A stretch of 9,788 bases of DNA from an uncultured Desulfuromonas sp. (GCA_937982495.1 CALJLX010000502.1:1-9788), one strand, 5' to 3'. Positions 1 to 9,744 are shown, numbered from the stretch's first letter. Made by a program: numbers and translations. Notes: generated by a model from the letters alone, not told the origin.

Positions 1-42
1 ACGGATTTCGCCGACTTCGGCGGTGTCGATGAAGAATTTCAT
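1..42 (-). CDS. Transaldolase-family protein, N-terminal fragment (cut by window edge)
   Basis: Only the first 14 codons lie in the window, reading MKFFIDTAEVGEIR. This matches the characteristic start of the small transaldolase / fructose-6-phosphate aldolase family (MKFFIDTA-x-x-x-EI), where the FIDTA strand begins the TIM barrel and carries an active-site aspartate (D6 here). Full-length members are about 215-220 residues and move a dihydroxyacetone unit between sugar phosphates through a Schiff-base lysine, which lies outside this window. The ATG at 42-40 is preceded by a good Shine-Dalgarno, GAGGAG, six bases upstream. The gene begins 15 bp after the mutY stop, so it is probably co-transcribed with it. 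Whether it is a true transaldolase or a fructose-6-phosphate aldolase cannot be decided from this fragment. Confidence 0.82.
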   Translation of the reverse strand, partial: MKFFIDTAEVGEIR

Positions 43-48
43 GGTCTG

Positions 49-54
49 CTCCTC
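49..54 (-). promoter_or_regulatory. Ribosome binding site of the transaldolase-family gene
   Basis: The minus strand reads GAGGAG, then six bases, then ATG at 42. It lies in the 15-bp gap after the mutY stop and confirms the start of the partial gene. Confidence 0.8.
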
Positions 55-57
55 GGT

Positions 58-1143
58 TCAGGGGGTTGAAGGTTGGCTTTGGATCAGATCGGACAGGACT
101 TTTTTATGGGCGCCGTGCAGGGGCAGCTCGGCCAGTTCCGCCGCGGTCAGCCAGCGGCTCGCGGCTGCTTCCGCGATCGCGAAACCGGCGGCGACCGCCG
201 CCCGGTAGAGTCGCAGGTCGAGCTTGAAATGGCTGTAGACGTGCCGCACCCGCCCCGCTTCCGCCGGTTCCCCGGCCAGGCCGAGATCGGCCAACAGCCG
301 CCGGGCCATGACTGACGGATCACCACCCTCGCCCACCTCGGCGGCGGGAAACTCCCAGAGGCCGCCGAGCATCCCGGAAAAAGGCCGCTGGCGCACCAGC
401 AGACAGCCGTCCCGCTCCAGCAGCAGCGCGACCTGGATTCTTGTCGGCACGGCTTTTTTCGTCGCGCGCCTCGGCAGCTCAGCTTCCAGCCCCAGGGCCT
501 TGGCCCGACAGAGCCCGGCCAGCGGGCAGCGCCCACAGTCGGGACGACGGGGGGTACAGAGAACGGCGCCGAGATCCATGATCGCCTGGGCGTAATCGTG
601 CGGGCGTTCCTCGGGAGTGAGGGCTTCGGCCCAGCGCCAGAGTTCCTTTTCCACCGCCGTCGCGCGGGGATCGCTTTCCACAGCCAGCAAGCGGCAGAGC
701 ACCCGGCGCACGTTGCCGTCGAGGATCACCCCCTTGCGGTCGAAGGCGATGGCGCGAATCGCTCCGGCGGTGGAACGCCCCACCCCGGGCAGCGCCTGTA
801 GCTCCGCCACTTCCTCGGGAAAGAGCCCGCCATGCTCGGTCGTCACCACGCGGGCGGCGGCGTGTAGGTTGCGGGCGCGGGAGTAATAACCGAGACCGGC
901 CCAGAGTTCGATGACCGCATCCGCCTCGGCCGCCGCCAGATCGGACACCGTCGGGAAACGGTCGAGAAACCGTTGATAGTAGGGGATGACCGTGGCCACG
1001 CCGGTCTGCTGCAGCATGATCTCCGACAGCCACACCCGGTAGGGATCCCGCGTCCCCCGCCAGGGCAGCTCCCGCCCCTCCCGCCCGTACCACTCCAGCA
1101 ACAACGGCGCGACGAATTCAGGGTTCAACCAATCACCAGTCAC
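58..1143 (-). CDS. mutY: A/G-specific adenine DNA glycosylase MutY
   Basis: MutY removes adenine mispaired with 8-oxoguanine, starting base-excision repair of oxidised guanine. The 361-residue chain has all family landmarks. The catalytic Glu is E41 in SEIMLQQTGV. The helix-hairpin-helix is LPGVGRSTAGA at 118-128, followed by the catalytic Asp D142 in ILDGNVRRVL. Four cysteines C196, C203, C206 and C212 (C-x6-C-x2-C-x5-C) bind the [4Fe-4S] cluster. The C-terminal Nudix-like domain, about 235-350, includes WEFP and YSHFKL (303-308), the region that reads 8-oxoG. Length is normal for the family. The start is uncertain: the GTG at 1143 is the first possible codon after an in-frame TGA at 1149-1147, it sits inside a 7-bp repeat, and no strong Shine-Dalgarno precedes it. 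The gene follows hisC by 19 bp and precedes the transaldolase gene by 15 bp, so it is probably in the same operon. Confidence 0.95.
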   Translation of the reverse strand: MTGDWLNPEFVAPLLLEWYGREGRELPWRGTRDPYRVWLSEIMLQQTGVATVIPYYQRFLDRFPTVSDLAAAEADAVIELWAGLGYYSRARNLHAAARVVTTEHGGLFPEEVAELQALPGVGRSTAGAIRAIAFDRKGVILDGNVRRVLCRLLAVESDPRATAVEKELWRWAEALTPEERPHDYAQAIMDLGAVLCTPRRPDCGRCPLAGLCRAKALGLEAELPRRATKKAVPTRIQVALLLERDGCLLVRQRPFSGMLGGLWEFPAAEVGEGGDPSVMARRLLADLGLAGEPAEAGRVRHVYSHFKLDLRLYRAAVAAGFAIAEAAASRWLTAAELAELPLHGAHKKVLSDLIQSQPSTP

Positions 1144-1158
1144 TAATCACCAATTACC
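1124..1158. repeat. Degenerate 7-bp tandem repeat at the hisC-mutY junction
   Basis: Read on the minus strand from 1158 downward, the sequence divides into five heptamers: GGTAATT, GGTGATT, AGTGACT, GGTGATT, GGTTGAA. The middle three are the clearest copies; the outer two are degenerate. The repeat spans the gap and the first codons of mutY, including its GTG start. A related array in the opposite orientation lies upstream of the UbiX gene. Its role is unknown. Confidence 0.6.
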
Positions 1159-1162
1159 GCCC

Positions 1163-2215
1163 TTAACCGATTTCCCGCAGCGCCTCGATGGTCCGTTCCA
1201 TCTCCTCGCGGGTGCCGATGGAGATGCGCAGTCCCTCGGCCAGGAGCGGGTCGGAGAAGTGTCGCACCAGAATCTTCCGCCGGTAGAGGCCGTCGTAGAT
1301 GCGCTTGCCGTTACGGTCCGGCGGGGTGGCGAAGACGAAGTTGGCCCGGGAGGGAATCACCCCGTAGCCGAGCACCCGCAACTCGCCGGTGAACCAGGCG
1401 CGGGTCTCGCGAATTTTGCGCACGCACTCGGAAAAATAGGGCTGATCCTCCAGCGCCGCCGTCGCCGCCGCCTGGGCCAGCCGGTCGAGGTTGTAATGGT
1501 CGCGGATCTTGTCCAGCGCGGCGATCACCTCGGGGCGGGCGATGGCCAAGCCGAGACGCATCCCGGCCAGGCAGTAGCTCTTGGAGAAGGTCCGGGTCAC
1601 CACCACGTTTTCATATTTTTTTACCAGCGCCAGGGCGTTCTCATCGGCGAAGTCGGCGTAAGCCTCGTCCACCACCAACATCCCGGCGCAACGCCGGGCC
1701 AGATTTTCGATGAATTCCAGGGGATAGGTGAAACCCAGGGGCGCGTTGGGATTGACCAGGAAGAAGAGCTTGCCCTCGTAGCGCGTCGGAAAATCGATCA
1801 GCTCCCACTTTTCGGAGAGACCGAAAGTGCGCACCCGCGCCCCCTGGATTTCCGCCAGGGTCGCATAGTAGGTGTAGGAGGGATGGACGAAAGCAATCTC
1901 CTCCCCCTCCCCGGCGAAGGCGCGGATCAGGTTGTTGAGCAGCTCGTCCGAGCCGTTGGCCATGATGACCCAAGACGGATCGAAGCCATACAGCCGCCCG
2001 GCCGCCGCGCGTCCGGAGCGGCTGCCTGCGTCGGGATACTTGCGCAGGTTGCCGCCATCGGCGCCGAGCTCGGCCAGGATCGCCGCGACCACCTTCGGCG
2101 AGGGCGGATAGGGGTTCTCGTTGGTATTGAGCTTGATCCAGGCCGCCTCGTCCGGCGGCTGGAAGCCCGGCACGTAACCGGCCATCTGTTGGATATTCTT
2201 ACGCAAGGGGATCAT
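1163..2215 (-). CDS. hisC: Histidinol-phosphate aminotransferase
   Basis: This is a PLP-dependent class I/II aminotransferase that makes L-histidinol phosphate from imidazole acetol-phosphate and glutamate in histidine biosynthesis; many HisC enzymes also act on aromatic amino acids. The 350 residues match the usual HisC length. Visible landmarks are KLNTNENPYPPSP (28-40), YPD (60-62), the PLP-phosphate region ANGSDELL (86-93), NPNAPLG (155-161, a variant of the common NPNNPTG), the ring-contacting Asp D183 in VVDEAYADF, the Schiff-base lysine K212 in TFSKSYCLAGMRLG, and LRISIGT (329-335) with the carboxylate-binding R330. The ATG at 2215 has GAGAGG seven bases upstream. It sits 23 bp after mqnC and 19 bp before mutY. 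No other his genes are nearby. Its position in a menaquinone operon could mean broad use, but the sequence gives no reason to call it anything other than HisC. Confidence 0.92.
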   Translation of the reverse strand: MIPLRKNIQQMAGYVPGFQPPDEAAWIKLNTNENPYPPSPKVVAAILAELGADGGNLRKYPDAGSRSGRAAAGRLYGFDPSWVIMANGSDELLNNLIRAFAGEGEEIAFVHPSYTYYATLAEIQGARVRTFGLSEKWELIDFPTRYEGKLFFLVNPNAPLGFTYPLEFIENLARRCAGMLVVDEAYADFADENALALVKKYENVVVTRTFSKSYCLAGMRLGLAIARPEVIAALDKIRDHYNLDRLAQAAATAALEDQPYFSECVRKIRETRAWFTGELRVLGYGVIPSRANFVFATPPDRNGKRIYDGLYRRKILVRHFSDPLLAEGLRISIGTREEMERTIEALREIG

Positions 2216-2222
2216 AAGGCAG

Positions 2223-2228
2223 CCTCTC
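2223..2228 (-). promoter_or_regulatory. Ribosome binding site of hisC
   Basis: The minus strand reads GAGAGG followed by seven bases and ATG at 2215. It lies within the 23-bp mqnC-hisC gap. Confidence 0.65.
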
Positions 2229-2238
2229 GGAACGCGGT

Positions 2239-3303
2239 TCAGTACTCTTCCAGAATCTCGTACAGCGTGTTGCGCTTGGCCGGGATGAAGCCGCCGCCCC
2301 GGGCGAGGTCGATGATTTCCTCGATGCTCATGCGGAAGGAGCAGCCGGCGGCGGCGACGACGTTCTCTTCGAGCATGGTGCCGCCGAGGTCGTTGGCGCC
2401 GAAGAAGAGGGCGACCTGGGCCATGCCCGCCCCTTGCGTCACCCAGCTGGCCTGGATGTTCTCGACGTTGTCGAGGACGATGCGGGAGAGGGCCAGCACC
2501 TTGAGATATTCGACCCCCGTCGCCGTCGTCCCCCCCAGCTCAGTGTTGCTCGGCTGGAAGGTCCAGGGGATGAAAGCGGTGAAGCCGCCGGTTTTCTCCT
2601 GGATTTCCCGCACTCGAAAGAGATGCTCGACAATGTCGGCCGGTGTTTCCTTCGAGCCGAACATCATCGTCGCGGTGGTGCGCATCCCCTGGGCGTGAGC
2701 CTCTTCCATGACCCCCGCCCAGTCGCGCCAGCCGATCTTGTTGGGCGAGATCTCCCGGCGCACCTCGTCCACCAGCACCTCGGCGCCGCCGCCGGGGACC
2801 GAATCGAGACCGGCGGCCCGTAGCCGTTTCAGGCACTCGGGCATGGGCAACCCCGAGAGCCTGGCAACATGAATGACCTCGGCCGGCGACAGGGAATGGA
2901 TCTGCACCTGGGGAAAGCGGGCCTTGATTCCCCGAAAGAGTTCCTCGAACCAGTCGATGGTCAGCGTCGGATGCAGCCCTCCCTGCATCAAGAGTTGGGT
3001 GCCGCCGTGCTCGACCAGTTCCCGGATCTTGCCGTGAATCGCCTCGCTATCGAGCAAATAGGCATCGGCGTCGCCGTCGTTGCGGTAGAACGCGCAGAAC
3101 TTGCACTTCGAGACGCAGACGTTGCTGTAGTTGACGTTGCGGTCGACGACGAAGGTCACCCGATTGTGGGGATGGCGCTTGCGGCGGATGCCGTCGGCCA
3201 GCCTGCCGACAGCGAGCAGATCGGTTTCGGTGAGCAGGCGCAAGGCCTCGGCGCGGTTAATCCCCGCGCCCCGGCTGATTTTTCCGGCGATACGTTCGAG
3301 CAT
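2239..3303 (-). CDS. mqnC: Cyclic dehypoxanthinyl futalosine synthase (radical SAM)
   Basis: MqnC is the radical S-adenosylmethionine enzyme that closes the second ring of the naphthoate skeleton, turning dehypoxanthinyl futalosine into its cyclic form in the futalosine route to menaquinone. The protein is 354 residues. The cluster-binding CX3CX2C motif is C63, C67 and C70 (CVSKCKFC), just after the conserved NVNYSN. Further family motifs are MQGGLHP (106-112), SVPGGGAE (168-175), and FIPWTFQPSNTEL (244-256), whose W-T-F-Q-P form favours MqnC over MqnE. The C-terminal region has the GGTMLEENVV stretch (307-316) typical of the MqnC/MqnE/CofH group. The ATG at 3303 is supported by GAGGAAG, which overlaps the mqnE stop codon; the two genes are 9 bp apart and may be translationally coupled. 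The paralogue mqnE is immediately upstream, as expected for consecutive radical-SAM enzymes of one pathway. Confidence 0.93.
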   Translation of the reverse strand: MLERIAGKISRGAGINRAEALRLLTETDLLAVGRLADGIRRKRHPHNRVTFVVDRNVNYSNVCVSKCKFCAFYRNDGDADAYLLDSEAIHGKIRELVEHGGTQLLMQGGLHPTLTIDWFEELFRGIKARFPQVQIHSLSPAEVIHVARLSGLPMPECLKRLRAAGLDSVPGGGAEVLVDEVRREISPNKIGWRDWAGVMEEAHAQGMRTTATMMFGSKETPADIVEHLFRVREIQEKTGGFTAFIPWTFQPSNTELGGTTATGVEYLKVLALSRIVLDNVENIQASWVTQGAGMAQVALFFGANDLGGTMLEENVVAAAGCSFRMSIEEIIDLARGGGFIPAKRNTLYEILEEY

Positions 3304-3307
3304 TTTT

Positions 3308-3314
3308 CTTCCTC
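3308..3314 (-). promoter_or_regulatory. Ribosome binding site of mqnC overlapping the mqnE stop
   Basis: The minus strand reads GAGGAAG, four bases before ATG at 3303. Its first two bases are within the mqnE TGA (3315-3313), which suggests re-initiation by ribosomes finishing mqnE. Confidence 0.75.
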
Positions 3315-4392
3315 AGTAAACCCGCAACTCGCGATAGAGCGTATCCCGCTCCACGGGAATGCGTCCCGCCTTGCGGATCAACTCGACGATCTGTTCCTTG
3401 CTCATGGCCTGGGGGGAATCGGCGCCGGCGTCGTGACCGATCTTCTCCTCGACCACCGTGCCGTCGAGATCGTTGACCCCGAAGGCCAGGGCGACCTGGG
3501 CGATCTTCAGCCCGAGCATGACCCAGTAGGCCTTGACGTGACGGAAATTGTCGAGATAGACGCGGCTGATGGCCAACGTCTTCAGGGCATCGACCCCGCC
3601 CACTCCCTTGGCCCCCGGCACGCGGGTGTTGTCCGGCTGGAAGGCCAGGGGGATGAAGCTCTGGAAGCCGCCGGTGCGATCCTGCAGGCGGCGCAGGCGG
3701 CCAAGATGGTCGATACGATCCTCATGGGATTCAAGATGGCCGAAGAGCATGGTGGCGTTGCTCTTGAGGCCGGCGCGATGGACCTTTTCCGTCACCTCCA
3801 GCCAGCGCTTACCGGAGATCTTCTCCGGGCAGATCTGTTCGCGCACCTCCTCGGCGAAAATTTCCGCGCCGCCGCCGGGGAGGGATTCGAGTCCGGCCTT
3901 CTTCAGCTCGTCGATCACCGCCTCCACGCTCTGGCCGGTGATGCGGGCGAAATAATCGATCTCCACGGCGGTAAAAGCCTTGATGTGCAGTGCCGGGTTG
4001 TCGGCCTTGATACTGGCGAGCATCTCCAGATAGAAGTCGAAGGGCAAATCGGGGTGCAGCCCGCCGACCATATGGATCTCCGTCGCCCCGGCGGCGGCAG
4101 CTTCGGCGGCCTTGGCCAGCACGTCGTTCAGAGCCAGGGTGTAGCTCCCGGCATCCCCTTCCCCCTTGCAGAAGGCGCAGAAGGTGCAGCGGTTGACGCA
4201 GATGTTGCTGTAGTTGATGTGGCGGTTGACGTTGAAATAGACTCGATCGCCGTTCTGGCGCCGGTTGGCCAGGGCCGCCAGTTCGCCGATCGCGAGCAGG
4301 TCGTTGCTCTGGAAGAGCTCCAACGCTTCGACGTCGGAAATGCGTGCGCCGTTGCGGACCTTGGCACGAAGGTTTTCAAAAAACTTGACCAT
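3313..4392 (-). CDS. mqnE: Aminofutalosine synthase (radical SAM)
   Basis: MqnE adds the 5'-deoxyadenosyl radical of SAM to 3-[(1-carboxyvinyl)oxy]benzoate, giving 6-amino-6-deoxyfutalosine, the first radical step of futalosine-dependent menaquinone synthesis. From the ATG at 4392 the protein has 359 residues. The CX3CX2C cluster motif is C65, C69 and C72 (CVNRCTFC) after RHINYSN. MVGGLHP (108-114), SLPGGGAE (170-177) and FIPLAFQPDNT (246-256) follow; the L-A-F-Q-P form distinguishes it from MqnC. GTVVEEKIGHDAGA near 311-324 fits this family. A longer reading from a TTG at 4434, overlapping the UbiX stop, would add 14 residues (MIRPSRPELSTEPI) with no obvious family counterpart. I prefer the ATG, which has a modest ACGGAA upstream. 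It lies 38 bp after the UbiX gene and 9 bp before mqnC. Confidence 0.92.
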   Translation of the reverse strand: MVKFFENLRAKVRNGARISDVEALELFQSNDLLAIGELAALANRRQNGDRVYFNVNRHINYSNICVNRCTFCAFCKGEGDAGSYTLALNDVLAKAAEAAAAGATEIHMVGGLHPDLPFDFYLEMLASIKADNPALHIKAFTAVEIDYFARITGQSVEAVIDELKKAGLESLPGGGAEIFAEEVREQICPEKISGKRWLEVTEKVHRAGLKSNATMLFGHLESHEDRIDHLGRLRRLQDRTGGFQSFIPLAFQPDNTRVPGAKGVGGVDALKTLAISRVYLDNFRHVKAYWVMLGLKIAQVALAFGVNDLDGTVVEEKIGHDAGADSPQAMSKEQIVELIRKAGRIPVERDTLYRELRVY

Positions 4393-4430
4393 GATGGGTT
4401 CCGTCGAAAGTTCGGGCCGGGAGGGCCGAA

Positions 4431-5048
4431 TCAATCCTTGGCTGTCGCGCTGCCTTCGCCCCAGCGAGGAAAAAGTCGGTGGGGAAGGCGCAGGTTGTCG
4501 AGAATTTTGCCGACCAGGAAATCGACCAGTTCGTCGATGCTTCGCGGTCGGTGGTAAAAGGCCGGCATGGCCGGCAGGATCCGGGCACCGGCCTGGTCGA
4601 GACGCAGCAGATTCTCTAGATGAATGCGATTGAGGGGGGTCTCGCGGGGGACGAGCAGCAGCGTCCGCCGCTCCTTCAAAGCCACGTCGGCGACCCGCTC
4701 CACCAGGTTGTTCGCCAGCCCGGCGGCGATCCGCCCGGCCGTCCCCATGGAACAGGGGCAGACGACCACCGCGTCCGGCGCGGAGGAGCCGCTCGCAACC
4801 GGGGCGAAGAGATCGTCCTCGTCGTAGTGGTCGAGAAACGCCGTTTCGCCGAAACGGGCGCGCATCTTCTCCCGCCGCTGCCCTACCGGGCCGCTTAAGT
4901 CCAGCCCCGTCTCATAACGCAAGACATCGAAGCCGCTGCGGGTGATCAAAAGCGTCACCCGGCAATCGGCCTTGAGCAGTTCCTCGACCAGGCGCAGGCC
5001 GTAGATGGAGCCGGAAGCCCCGGTAATGGCGACGACGATATGTGGCAT
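4431..5048 (-). CDS. ubiX: UbiX-type flavin prenyltransferase
   Basis: UbiX-family enzymes join a dimethylallyl group to FMN, making the prenylated FMN cofactor of UbiD-type decarboxylases. The 205-residue protein has the family marks: the flavin-binding N-terminus VVAITGASGSIYGLRL (5-20), VVCPCSMGTAGRIA (95-108), LVPRETPLN (132-140) and the PAFYHRP segment (162-168). It is soluble and lacks a signal peptide or membrane segment. In this operon the likely client is the UbiD-like decarboxylase acting on prenylated dihydroxynaphthoate in the futalosine pathway, but no ubiD homologue lies in the window. The ATG at 5048 is at the canonical N-terminus, with only a weak TGGA upstream. The gene follows mqnP by 49 bp, a gap that contains a 7-bp repeat. 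Older annotations would call it 3-octaprenyl-4-hydroxybenzoate carboxy-lyase or phenylacrylic acid decarboxylase. Confidence 0.93.
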   Translation of the reverse strand: MPHIVVAITGASGSIYGLRLVEELLKADCRVTLLITRSGFDVLRYETGLDLSGPVGQRREKMRARFGETAFLDHYDEDDLFAPVASGSSAPDAVVVCPCSMGTAGRIAAGLANNLVERVADVALKERRTLLLVPRETPLNRIHLENLLRLDQAGARILPAMPAFYHRPRSIDELVDFLVGKILDNLRLPHRLFPRWGEGSATAKD

Positions 5049-5054
5049 AGATCC

Positions 5055-5082
5055 AGTGATTAGTGATTAGCTGTTGCTAATT
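5055..5082. repeat. 7-bp tandem repeat in the mqnP-ubiX gap
   Basis: On the plus strand two exact adjacent AGTGATT units (5055-5068) are followed by two weakly related heptamers, AGCTGTT and GCTAATT. The 11-mer GTGATTAGTGA (5056-5066) also occurs exactly on the minus strand at 1150-1140 in the hisC-mutY junction repeat. It fills most of the 49-bp gap between mqnP and ubiX. Function is unknown. Confidence 0.6.
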
Positions 5083-5097
5083 GGCGCAAACCTGTTA

Positions 5098-5973
5098 TCA
5101 GACCAACGCGTCGACCAGGGTAAAAAGGAAGATCGTCACGCTGATGTAGCCGTTCATGTTGAAAAATGCGGCGTCGAGCCGCGACAGGTCGTCGGGTTTG
5201 ACCAGCTGGTGTTCATAGGCGATCAGTCCGCTGACCACGGCGAGACCCAGGTAGTAGATCCAGCCCAGGGGCAGGCCCAGGGGGATAATCAATAGGAACG
5301 CCACCATCAATCCATGGAAAACCTTGCCGAGCAGGATGGCGTTTTTGACCCCGAGGAGCACCGGAATCGAATGCAAGCCCTTGCTCCGGTCGAACTCCAC
5401 ATCCTGCAGCGCATAGAAGATATCGAAGCCGGCCACCCAGAAGAGCACCGCCAGCCCCAACGCCAGCACCGGCCAGCCGACATCGCCGCGCAGGGCGATC
5501 CAGGCGCCGATGGGGGCGGCGGCCAGGCAGATGCCGAGAACGATATGAGCCAGGGAGGTGAAGCGTTTGCAGTAGGCGTATAGGACGAAGAAGCCCAGAG
5601 CCACCGGCGCCAGGTAAAAACAGAGAGGGTTGAGCATCCAGGCGGACAGCAGCAGCAGGGCGACGGCGGCGACAACGAAGAGCCAGGCCTCCAGTCGACT
5701 GATCCGGCCCGCCGGAATATGCCGCCCGGCGGTGCGGGGGTTGTCCTTGTCGATACCGGCATCGATGATACGGTTGAGGCTCATGGCGGCGGTACGCGCC
5801 CCGACCATGGCCAGGCAGACCCAGAACACCTGGACTGCCGACGGCGCCCGGCCGCTGGCCAGGGATGCGAGGATCACTCCCATCAGGGCGAAGGGGAAAG
5901 CGAAAACGGTGTGGGAGAATTTGATCATCTCCAGCAGATCGTGAACTTTATTGAACCGGACGGCGGTGGACAT
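5098..5973 (-). CDS. mqnP: UbiA-family polyprenyltransferase of the futalosine pathway (MqnP-like)
   Basis: This is an integral membrane prenyltransferase that joins a polyprenyl diphosphate to an aromatic acid. In this operon the expected acceptor is 1,4-dihydroxy-6-naphthoate, which makes it MqnP rather than the ubiquinone enzyme UbiA; that choice rests on context. From the ATG at 5973 it has 291 residues. The first Asp-rich motif is N67, D71 and D75 (NRIIDAGID) and the second is D191 and D195 (DVEFD), which hold the Mg-diphosphate. The chain is strongly hydrophobic, with roughly eight or nine membrane helices, for example near 20-38, 96-115, 117-134, 144-160, 168-186, 222-240 and 274-291. 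FNMNGYIS near the C-terminus is typical of the family. The ATG at 5973 has GAGG five bases upstream; a GTG at 5979 would overlap that site. It is the first gene after the promoter at 6029-6057 and so probably leads the operon. Confidence 0.88.
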   Translation of the reverse strand: MSTAVRFNKVHDLLEMIKFSHTVFAFPFALMGVILASLASGRAPSAVQVFWVCLAMVGARTAAMSLNRIIDAGIDKDNPRTAGRHIPAGRISRLEAWLFVVAAVALLLLSAWMLNPLCFYLAPVALGFFVLYAYCKRFTSLAHIVLGICLAAAPIGAWIALRGDVGWPVLALGLAVLFWVAGFDIFYALQDVEFDRSKGLHSIPVLLGVKNAILLGKVFHGLMVAFLLIIPLGLPLGWIYYLGLAVVSGLIAYEHQLVKPDDLSRLDAAFFNMNGYISVTIFLFTLVDALV

Positions 5974-5976
5974 CGA

Positions 5977-5983
5977 CACCTCT
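5977..5983 (-). promoter_or_regulatory. Ribosome binding site deciding the mqnP start
   Basis: The minus strand reads AGAGGTG, with GAGG five bases before the ATG at 5973. The in-frame GTG at 5979 lies within this site and so is an unlikely start. Confidence 0.75.
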
Positions 5984-6028
5984 TATCCTGTGGAATTGGG
6001 CCTGAAGCCTGAGGCTTTCGGCCCGCCG

Positions 6029-6057
6029 AGTGTACACTTCCGCTCCGGCCGGTTCAA
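6029..6057 (-). promoter_or_regulatory. Sigma-70-type promoter of the menaquinone operon
   Basis: The minus strand carries TTGAAC (6057-6052) and TACACT (6034-6029) separated by exactly 17 bp, close to the -35 TTGACA and -10 TATAAT consensus. It lies downstream of the oxidoreductase terminator and about 56 bp upstream of the mqnP start, so transcription would begin near 6022 with a leader of about 50 bases. The -10 box lies inside a perfect 10-bp palindrome, AGTGTACACT (6029-6038), and the spacer contains another palindrome, CCGGCCGG (6045-6052); either might be an operator, though neither is shown to be one. Confidence 0.65.
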
Positions 6058-6095
6058 GGCCTTTTCCGCCCGCTCCCGGCTGCCTGGAATAGTCG

Positions 6096-6127
6096 AAAGC
6101 CCCCGGCGAGCAAGTCGCCGGGGGCTT
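6096..6127 (-). terminator. Rho-independent-type terminator of the oxidoreductase gene
   Basis: A perfect 13-bp inverted repeat (6097-6109 and 6115-6127, arm AAGCCCCCGGCGA) encloses a 5-base loop. On the minus strand the stem ends in CTT followed by one more T, giving a short U run. It begins 28 bp after the oxidoreductase stop. The U tract is short, so it may be a moderate terminator or an mRNA-stabilising stem. It separates this gene from the menaquinone operon promoter. Confidence 0.75.
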
Positions 6128-6137
6128 CGGTTCTGCT

Positions 6138-6155
6138 ATCGCGAAGGTTTCGCGA

Positions 6156-6156
<1 letters not shown>
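6138..6156 (-). other. Hairpin overlapping the oxidoreductase stop codon
   Basis: ATCGCGAA (6138-6145) and TTCGCGAT (6149-6156) form a perfect 8-bp stem with a 3-base loop. Position 6156 is the last base of the TAA stop, so the stem starts at the stop codon and comes 10 bases before the terminator stem. It could help 3'-end stability or termination; this is inference. Confidence 0.5.
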
Positions 6157-9737
<3,581 letters not shown>

Positions 9738-9744
9738 GAACTTT

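Noticed and set aside
1259..2698. A 479-codon plus-strand open frame opposite hisC and mqnC
   Set aside because: It is antisense to two clear enzymes with conserved motifs, spans their junction, and its translation has no recognisable domain. Long antisense frames are expected in GC-rich coding DNA.
2869..4557. A 562-codon plus-strand open frame opposite mqnC, mqnE and the end of ubiX, containing the repeated peptide DADVAVVDVAVD
   Set aside because: The internal repeat looked interesting but is simply the reverse reading of the homologous VN-x-NYSN-x-CV region in the paralogues mqnC and mqnE. It is a shadow of their shared ancestry, not a repeat protein.
4431..5973. Reading ubiX and the UbiA-type gene as ubiquinone biosynthesis
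   Set aside because: They sit directly beside mqnE and mqnC, and the rest of the window points to an anaerobic menaquinone user, so the futalosine-pathway role is more likely.
5974..5979. GTG start for mqnP two codons upstream
   Set aside because: The GTG overlaps the GAGGTG Shine-Dalgarno that properly serves the ATG at 5973.
6000..6022. Leader hairpin (GCCTGAAGCC / GGCTTTCGGC) as an attenuator or riboswitch of the menaquinone operon
   Set aside because: On the transcribed strand the stem is only 5 bp plus 3 bp with a 2x2 internal mismatch, with no following U tract and no alternative structure. It may add 5'-end stability, but nothing supports a regulatory switch.
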